26,644 nucleotides of DNA from JAAZFE01 sp034005635 (GTDB taxonomy: Bacteria > Verrucomicrobiota > Kiritimatiellia > CAIQIC01 > Lenti-01): contig JAVEUJ010000018.1 in NCBI GenBank assembly GCA_034005635.1, forward strand, positions 1 to 26,644, given 5' to 3'. The position numbers and the translations under genes were made by a program. Every line of letters begins with the position of its first letter. The stretch's first letter is position 1. Under the pieces are notes generated by a model. The model saw only the letters and a list, made by a program, of their open reading frames with translations. It made no database searches and was not told the DNA's origin. Below are positions 21,468-26,644 of the stretch, piece after piece.

Positions 21468-23282
21468 ATGAATTATACCTCTGAACAATCGCCCGTTCCG
21501 CACCGCTGTGAGGTGCCCGCTGAGCTGACGTGGGATCTTACCCCGCTCTATGCCACGCCGGAAGCCTGGGAAGCGGACTTCGCCCGCCTCGATGAGTTGC
21601 TTGCGCCGGTGCTGGAGATGCAGGGGCGCCTGGACTCTGCCACCGCGGTCGCAAAATTACTGAATGCAGAGACGGCGCTGGATCGTCTATTGGAAAAATT
21701 GCATACCTACGCCCACTTGCGCCATGACGAAGATACAGTGGACGACGCCAATCAGGTGCGTGAGGCGCGCATCCGCGCCCGCTATGCCGAAATTGCTGCG
21801 GAGTGTGCGTGGATTACACCCGAGTTGCTGGTTCGCCCTGAGGAAGAACTGCGCACCTGGATGGATGCTCCGGAGTTGAAGGACTGTCGCCGTACTCTGC
21901 TAAAGGTCCTGCGCAACAAGCCGCACGTGCTTTCCACGGCGGAGGAAACCCTGCTTGCGCGCAGCGCTGATGTGCTGGCGGCGCCTGAACAAATCTACGG
22001 GCTCTTGACCAATGCGGACATGGCGTTTCCGGACATCCCGGGGGCGGATGGCCAGTTGCTGCCGCTGACAGAGGGCTCGTACCGCATTCATCTGGAGAAT
22101 CCTGACCGCCGTGTGCGCAAGGCCGCGTTTGAAATACTGCTGGGCGGCTACAGCAAACTGCAAAATACGATCGCGTCAACACTGTCGGCTACGATTAAAT
22201 CACACGTTTTCATGGCGCAGGTGCGCCAGTTTCCCTCGGCCCTCGAAGCCGCCCTGTTTGACGATCAGGTGCCAACCGCGGTCTACGACGGGTTGATTTC
22301 CGCGACGCACGAAGCGTTACCGCTTTTCCATCGCTATTTGGACCTGCGCAAACGCGCACTGGGGCTGCCGGATCTGGATATGTACGATCTTTATGCGCCG
22401 CTGGTGCCGTCCTGCGCGGTAAAAGTACCGCGGGAAGAAGCACGCGAATGGGTCTTGGCTGCTTGTCAGCCACTGGGCGACGAGTACGGCGCGGCGCTGA
22501 AGACGGCTTTTGAGTCGCGCTGGATCGACTGGCCCGAGAACAAGGGAAAGCGCTCGGGGGCCTATTCAAGCGGCTGCTATGACAGCCCGCCCTATCTGCT
22601 GCTGAATCACCACGACCGGCTGGATGATGCCTTCACGCTGGCGCACGAACTGGGCCATTCCCTCCATACGTGGATGGCCAACCGCACCCAGCCCCACCGT
22701 TTAGCGCAGTATCCGATCTTTCTCGCGGAAATCGCCTCCACCGTGAACGAACTGCTGCTGACCCGCCACCTGCTCGACCGCCAAGCTGGTGAGGCCTTCC
22801 GTGCCCATCTGCTGAACCACCTTTGCGATTCTTTCAAGGGCACGGTGTTTCGCCAGGTGATGTTCGCCGAATTTGAGCGCGATCTTTACCGCTGGGAGGA
22901 AGACCACACGCCGCTCACCGCAGAATTTCTGTGCAAGCATTATTACGAATTAAACCAAACGTATTACGGTTCCGGCCTGACCACCCATCCGGCTATCGCC
23001 GTTGAGTGGGCTCGTATTCCTCACCTCTATTACAATTTCTACGTCTACAAGTACGCCACCAGTTTCTGCGCTGCGCTGATTTTTGCCCGTCGCCTGCGGG
23101 CGGGGGAGGGGCTCGATGCCTACCTCGGGCTGTTGCGTGCGGGCAGCAGCCGTGACCCTCTCGAGGCTGTGGCGGCTGCCGGCGTGGACCTGCGTGATGC
23201 CAGCGTGTTGCGCGAAGCCTTCGCGGAGTTCGCTATCGTCATTGGCGAACTGGAGTCCGCACTGGCGTTGTCGCAGAAATGA
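21468..23282 (+). CDS. pepF: Oligoendopeptidase F (M3 family zinc peptidase)
   Basis: M3 oligoendopeptidases degrade short peptides in the cytoplasm. The 604-residue length is typical of PepF. The zinc site is HELGHSLHTW (HExxH at 393-397), with the third ligand Glu in EIASTVNE about 25 residues later. Other conserved parts are GAYSSGCYDSPPYLLLN (about 364-380) and the C-terminal YYNFYVYKYATSF segment. There is no signal peptide. The ATG matches the family N-terminus (VPAELTWDLTPLY) but has no strong Shine-Dalgarno. The stop overlaps the start of the next gene by four bases (ATGA), so the peptidase and exonuclease are cotranslated. The inverted repeat at 21426-21442 may regulate both. Confidence 0.95.
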   Translation: MNYTSEQSPVPHRCEVPAELTWDLTPLYATPEAWEADFARLDELLAPVLEMQGRLDSATAVAKLLNAETALDRLLEKLHTYAHLRHDEDTVDDANQVREARIRARYAEIAAECAWITPELLVRPEEELRTWMDAPELKDCRRTLLKVLRNKPHVLSTAEETLLARSADVLAAPEQIYGLLTNADMAFPDIPGADGQLLPLTEGSYRIHLENPDRRVRKAAFEILLGGYSKLQNTIASTLSATIKSHVFMAQVRQFPSALEAALFDDQVPTAVYDGLISATHEALPLFHRYLDLRKRALGLPDLDMYDLYAPLVPSCAVKVPREEAREWVLAACQPLGDEYGAALKTAFESRWIDWPENKGKRSGAYSSGCYDSPPYLLLNHHDRLDDAFTLAHELGHSLHTWMANRTQPHRLAQYPIFLAEIASTVNELLLTRHLLDRQAGEAFRAHLLNHLCDSFKGTVFRQVMFAEFERDLYRWEEDHTPLTAEFLCKHYYELNQTYYGSGLTTHPAIAVEWARIPHLYYNFYVYKYATSFCAALIFARRLRAGEGLDAYLGLLRAGSSRDPLEAVAAAGVDLRDASVLREAFAEFAIVIGELESALALSQK

Positions 23283-23860
23283 AGGCACGAGCCGTCATTT
23301 TGACGGTACTCGACTTCGAGTCCACCGGCACGGTGCGCGGATATTCCGACGAGCCATGGCAGGTGGGCATGGTCGAAGTGCGCGACGGGCGCGTGACGGG
23401 TCGCTACTATGAAAGCTATTTGCGAGTAGCCGCCGGGCGCCCATTTAATCCCTATGCCCCCGGGCGCCATGCCGAACTCCGCGACGTGCTGGCCGGCGCC
23501 CCTGCGGTGCCCGATCTTTGGCCGGTGTGGAAACCGTGGCTGGAGAACCGGCCCTTAGCCGCTCACAATATCGGCACCGAACGCAAAATGTTGCGCGGGG
23601 CCGCGCCCATGCATGAATTCGGACCGTGGATCGATACGCTCCGCTTGGCTCGACGCATACGCCCCGATTTATCAGGCCACTCATTGGCCGACGTCTGTGA
23701 GGCGCTCGGGCTTGTGGCTCGCACAAATGAGTTGTGTGGCGGTCGCGAGTGGCATGATGCCCTCTTCGATGCCTTTGCCAGCGCGCTGGTGTTGGAGCAT
23801 TGCCTCACCTTGCCGGGGTGGGGGGAGGTTAGCATCGAAGCCCTGTCCCATGGCGTTTAA
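23279..23860 (+). CDS. DEDDh-family 3'-5' exonuclease
   Basis: The 193-residue protein fits a small DnaQ/epsilon-like exonuclease. Motif I is TVLDFESTG (Asp12, Glu14), motif II is PLAAHNIGTERKML (His96, Asn97 and Glu101, where relatives have Asp), and motif III is WHDALFDAFASALVLEH (His159, Asp164). DTLRLARRI and HSLADVCEALGL between II and III are typical of this family. The Asp-to-Glu change in motif II is conservative. It has no polymerase domain and acts as a stand-alone nuclease on DNA or RNA. The gene overlaps pepF by four bases; the reason for the pairing is unknown. Confidence 0.87.
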   Translation: MKARAVILTVLDFESTGTVRGYSDEPWQVGMVEVRDGRVTGRYYESYLRVAAGRPFNPYAPGRHAELRDVLAGAPAVPDLWPVWKPWLENRPLAAHNIGTERKMLRGAAPMHEFGPWIDTLRLARRIRPDLSGHSLADVCEALGLVARTNELCGGREWHDALFDAFASALVLEHCLTLPGWGEVSIEALSHGV

Positions 23861-23903
23861 ATCCAGACGCGAAACCGAAATAATCTCTCCATCGATGACT
23901 ACC

Positions 23904-23921
23904 CTTGTTTTATAAAACAAG
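23904..23921. repeat. 18-bp perfect palindrome, copy 1
   Basis: CTTGTTTTATAAAACAAG is a perfect palindrome without a spacer. The second copy lies 133 bases away, centre to centre. Confidence 0.9.
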
Positions 23922-24034
23922 TGGATGTCCATATGAGTTAAAATGCGGTGTGTTGCGCATCTTGAGCAAATGTGCCGCAGAAATAATTCAGTCTAACGCC
24001 TGTCTTTGCCCTCAAAATATGTCCCATATCCATA

Positions 24035-24056
24035 CTCTTGTTTTATAAAACAAGAG
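24035..24056. repeat. 22-bp perfect palindrome containing the same 18-bp core, copy 2
   Basis: The core of copy 1 recurs here, extended by one CT/AG step on each side to 22 bp. It is about 150 bases before the apgM start. Confidence 0.9.
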
Positions 24057-24202
24057 CCTGCCCAACGACATGAAAATGTTGAGCCGGTGTTCACGCTGAG
24101 TAAACGGTTACGAGCCATTCAGGAATATTCAGGAATATCCGCTTCACCCCGCGTTGCCAGCAGTTGATTTCCGGGGGCGGGTCGGGTACCGTGATATCCC
24201 TT

Positions 24203-25402
24203 ATGACTAACAGGCGAAAAATTGCGGTATTAGTGGGCGATGGCATGGGCGACGAGCCGGTGCAGGAATTGGGCGACAAAACGCCGCTGCAGGTGGCCGA
24301 TATTCCGTCGACCCGTCGCGTGGCTGGCTTGGGGCAGGTGCTGCTGGTGCATACTGTTCCTGATGGCTTGGCGCCTGGTAGTGACGTGGCCAATATGGGC
24401 TTGCTGGGCTACAACGCCCTTGAAAACTATACCGGCCGGGCCGCCATCGAGGCCGCCGGTGCGCGCATTCCCCTGCAATCTAATGATATAGCCTTCCGCA
24501 CCAACTTGGTTACTGTGGAAGACGACAAGATGCTCGATTATTCCGCGGGCGACATTTCCAGTGCTGAAGCGCACGAGCTGATCGCGGCCTTGAATGAGGC
24601 AGTGACTCGTTCCGGTGTAAAATTTTATGGCGGAGTAAGCTACCGTCACTTGCTGATCTGGTCCGACGGCCCGCCCAAGCTGGCCCTGATGCCCCCGCAC
24701 GAGATCTCAGGTCAACCCGTGGCGGATCATTTGCCGCTGGGTCCGCGCGCTGCTGAGGCGCGCGAACTGATGGAGCTGTCACAGCGTGTATTTGCCGACC
24801 ATCCTGTCAATCAGGCCCGCGTAGAAAAAGGGTTGAGTCCTGCCACCCAAATTTGGTTGTGGGGTCACGGCAAGGCGATGTCTCTCCAGCCCTATCCCGA
24901 GCGTTACGGCCTGAATGGCGGCGTCATCACGGCGGTGGACTTAGTCCGCGGTTTGGCCGAACTATGCGGACTCGAGGTCATCCGGGTGCCGGGCGCCACC
25001 GGTTGGATCGACACCGATTACCACGGCAAAGCACAAGCGGCCATCGATTGCCTGCAGCGATCCGATTTTGTCTATGTTCACGTTGAAGCCCCCGACGAAT
25101 GCGGGCACAAGGGAATGGCGGCGGAGAAGGTCCGGGCCATCGAGAACTTCGACCACCGCGTAGTAGCGCCCGTCTGGGCGGCCTTGGAAGCGGCCGGCGA
25201 ACCGTATCGGCTGATTGTGTGCACAGACCACCGTACGCCTCTGGCCAAGCGCGGACATACCTCTGATCCGGTGCCCTTCGCCTGGGTGGATGGTCCTCTC
25301 GCCCCCGATACCCTCAATAAGGCGGCCCCGTTCGATGAATTCATACCTACGGAAGGCAAGCCCCCGCTGGTGTGCGATCTCATCACGTCCCTCTTGAAAT
25401 AA
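24203..25402 (+). CDS. Cofactor-independent phosphoglycerate mutase family protein (ApgM / proposed homoserine kinase)
   Basis: This alkaline-phosphatase-superfamily enzyme has two metal sites. Visible ligands are Asp13 (VGDGMGD), Ser60 as the phospho-acceptor (PGSDVANMGLLGY), Asp298 and His302 (VEAPDECGHKG), Asp342-His343 (CTDHRTPLAKR) and His352 (GHTSDPVPF). The 399-residue length fits ApgM. Members act either as phosphoglycerate mutase in glycolysis or as the proposed homoserine kinase of threonine synthesis in genomes lacking thrB. The sequence alone cannot separate these roles, and no other threonine gene is in view. The ATG at 24203 is chosen because the family N-terminus begins there; it has no evident Shine-Dalgarno. 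Confidence 0.9.
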   Translation: MTNRRKIAVLVGDGMGDEPVQELGDKTPLQVADIPSTRRVAGLGQVLLVHTVPDGLAPGSDVANMGLLGYNALENYTGRAAIEAAGARIPLQSNDIAFRTNLVTVEDDKMLDYSAGDISSAEAHELIAALNEAVTRSGVKFYGGVSYRHLLIWSDGPPKLALMPPHEISGQPVADHLPLGPRAAEARELMELSQRVFADHPVNQARVEKGLSPATQIWLWGHGKAMSLQPYPERYGLNGGVITAVDLVRGLAELCGLEVIRVPGATGWIDTDYHGKAQAAIDCLQRSDFVYVHVEAPDECGHKGMAAEKVRAIENFDHRVVAPVWAALEAAGEPYRLIVCTDHRTPLAKRGHTSDPVPFAWVDGPLAPDTLNKAAPFDEFIPTEGKPPLVCDLITSLLK

Positions 25403-25500
25403 TTCCGATTCTAACGGGGACGGGGCTGTAGCCGCTCGAAATATTTGCTAACAAGCAGCGCGATCGTTTTGTCATCTCGCCATCCGCTACATGCCCCCAA

Positions 25501-25698
25501 CTACCAGAATATTCTGAGCAGCGGCATCAGCAGCAGCAAAATCACCACCAAGGCAATCCACCACAAGTTGCGATGCAGAGTGCCGCGCACGGGGAACTCA
25601 TAGCGGCAGATAGGGCAACGGTTTTCGTTGGCGGGAACGTCTACTCCGCAACCGGGACATTCGCGCGTGGGAAACTGGCTATGCGGATCGATATGCAT
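25501..25698 (-). CDS. Small zinc-ribbon membrane protein
   Basis: The 65-residue product has a zinc ribbon (CPGCG at 14-18 and CPICRY at 28-33, four Cys in two CxxC pairs) followed by one membrane helix (WWIALVVILLLLMPLLRIF) at the C-terminus. This layout is common among small bacterial proteins of unknown role. The four cysteines would hold one zinc ion on the cytoplasmic side. It is convergent with the apgM gene. No specific function can be assigned. Confidence 0.8.
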   Translation of the reverse strand: MHIDPHSQFPTRECPGCGVDVPANENRCPICRYEFPVRGTLHRNLWWIALVVILLLLMPLLRIFW

Positions 25699-25789
25699 CG
25701 CTCGCTAACCTAACGCAAGACGGCCACCCGTCGCAAGGCCGGGGAGGGGGGGGCACTTTTTTCTCGCAGTTGTTGTTCCGCCCGCGGTC

Positions 25790-26128
25790 TTAAGTATGGG
25801 AGGCCGATTTCCTCACGGTCCCTTGTACCCGCCACCACCCGGTCAACTCTGGTGTGCTAGTATTATTCGGCGAGAGGGGGCGAAGGGATTCCGGCACGGC
25901 TTTGTTGGCATCGATCCAGGCAATACTGACGCGCTGGAGACGCCGCGGCTGGCGAGTTCCTCCTATCACGCGGTGGGTGGGTAACAGTTGCGGTGTGTCA
26001 TAGCGGACCAGCAGGCGATTTTTGACCGGATCGATTTTGACGATCACGCCCGTAATTGTAGCAATTCGGTCATAGAGGGTTACGTCGTAGCTGCACCTCA
26101 TTCCTAGAGTCCAAGTTTCACCGGCCAT
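25790..26128 (-). CDS. Hypothetical protein, beta-rich N-terminal half
   Basis: I do not recognise this 112-residue product. The first half (MAGETWTLGMRCSYDVTLYDRIATITGVIVKIDPVKNRLLVRY, broken by turns) reads as a small beta-barrel with alternating hydrophobic residues. The second half is basic and probably flexible. There is no signal or membrane helix. The ATG at 26128 is chosen because GAGG lies six bases before it; in-frame ATG at 26146 and GTG at 26167 are alternatives. Existence as a gene is likely but not certain. Confidence 0.55.
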   Translation of the reverse strand: MAGETWTLGMRCSYDVTLYDRIATITGVIVKIDPVKNRLLVRYDTPQLLPTHRVIGGTRQPRRLQRVSIAWIDANKAVPESLRPLSPNNTSTPELTGWWRVQGTVRKSASHT

Positions 26129-26167
26129 GCGAAACCTCACTTTCATGGAGCAGCCCGGAAAACCCAC

Positions 26168-26644
26168 GTAGATGCATAGAATCCCAAATGGATTTCACTG
26201 TCATGCCATCATTATAGCGCCCGGGAGAGATTGGAACAAGTCCCCAGCAAGAGATGGGTGCATCCCCGTTTCGTTGGTCAATTGACAAAGTAACTGCGCC
26301 CCGCTTCCCTTGGAAGGGGCGCAGTCAGTTTGCCAAGGGGTGGGGGCGCGTTTACCATGTCCGGAAAACGGGGTTGCGCTGCCTCGCGCTCCCGCACGCC
26401 CATTTCCTGCGCGTTTAGCAGTCCGAACCCACTTAAAACCCGCCCCAACCTCCGAATCCCCTTCTCAATGACCCGATTCGGACCAACTAAACGCGCCACA
26501 GGCGCATTCACTCTGCCAAAGGCGCGTTTACTTTGTCCTTTGACCTCCCCGTTTCGTTGACCGAATGGAGCTCACGGGTTTATCTGTTCAGCCTGAAGGC
26601 TGTACTACAAACACCACCCCGTTTGTAGTCCACGCTTCAGCGTG
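26168..26644. other. Palindrome-rich non-coding tract at the right edge
   Basis: No gene is supported. ACTGCGCCCC (26293-26302) and GGGGCGCAGT (26316-26325) form a 10-bp stem. GACAAAGTAA followed by a GCGCC block (26284-26300) recurs inverted near 26522-26538. CCCCGTTTCGTTG occurs near 26266 and again near 26548, and GCGCGTTTA three times. The last 56 bases are three consecutive hairpins: CAGCCT/AGGCTG (26589-26602), ACTACAAAC/GTTTGTAGT (26604-26629) and CACGCT/AGCGTG (26631-26644). Confidence 0.7.

Larger units (their letters stand above)
23861..24202. other. Non-coding gap with two copies of one palindrome
   Basis: No gene is seen. The gap holds two copies of the palindrome CTTGTTTTATAAAACAAG (23904-23921 and within 24035-24056) and a perfect tandem decamer, ATTCAGGAAT twice (24117-24136), just before apgM. 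Confidence 0.6.

Overview
The window is GC-rich chromosomal DNA from what looks like an uncultivated member of the PVC superphylum, most likely Verrucomicrobiota, Kiritimatiellota or Lentisphaerota. This rests on a Lys/Ala-rich HU protein of the kind common there, a short UvrC, a PIG-L deacetylase with a proline-rich tail, AsmA/TPR envelope genes, and gene-poor gaps full of degenerate palindromes. It is an inference; no rRNA or marker alignment was possible.

Positions 1-5417 hold a compact type II-C CRISPR-Cas locus. The array has 12 repeats and 11 spacers in view and runs off the left edge. cas9-cas1-cas2 lie on the minus strand with overlapping reading frames. A tracrRNA is encoded divergently upstream of cas9, with a recognisable promoter, an anti-repeat and an intrinsic terminator. 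The anti-repeat fixes the crRNA polarity: the array is read on the plus strand, converging on cas2. Each repeat carries promoter-like elements, and a plus-strand terminator-like hairpin sits inside the 3' end of cas2.

Positions 5418-5902 are a non-coding patch of degenerate repeats. A minus-strand PIG-L deacetylase gene and dinB (DNA polymerase IV) follow as an apparent two-gene operon, then a minus-strand surA-like/pdxA pair matching the order known from Enterobacteria. Next on the plus strand come a secreted low-complexity protein of unknown role, a divergent IspD-like nucleotidyltransferase, HU with a clear terminator, and a short uvrC. A minus-strand cluster follows: TPR protein, endonuclease/exonuclease/phosphatase lipoprotein and purU are tightly linked, and an AsmA-like protein lies upstream. 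Finally come tRNA-Arg(TCT), pepF with an overlapping DEDDh exonuclease gene, an ApgM-family phosphomutase gene, and two small minus-strand genes. The last ~360 bases are a palindrome-rich non-coding tract.

The most interesting system is the CRISPR locus, for its self-promoting repeats, convergent layout, duplicated spacer and Glu-type HNH Cas9. Other points of interest are lineage-specific intergenic palindromes and three conserved enzyme families with altered active sites or domain size (IspD-like, EEP lipoprotein, short UvrC).
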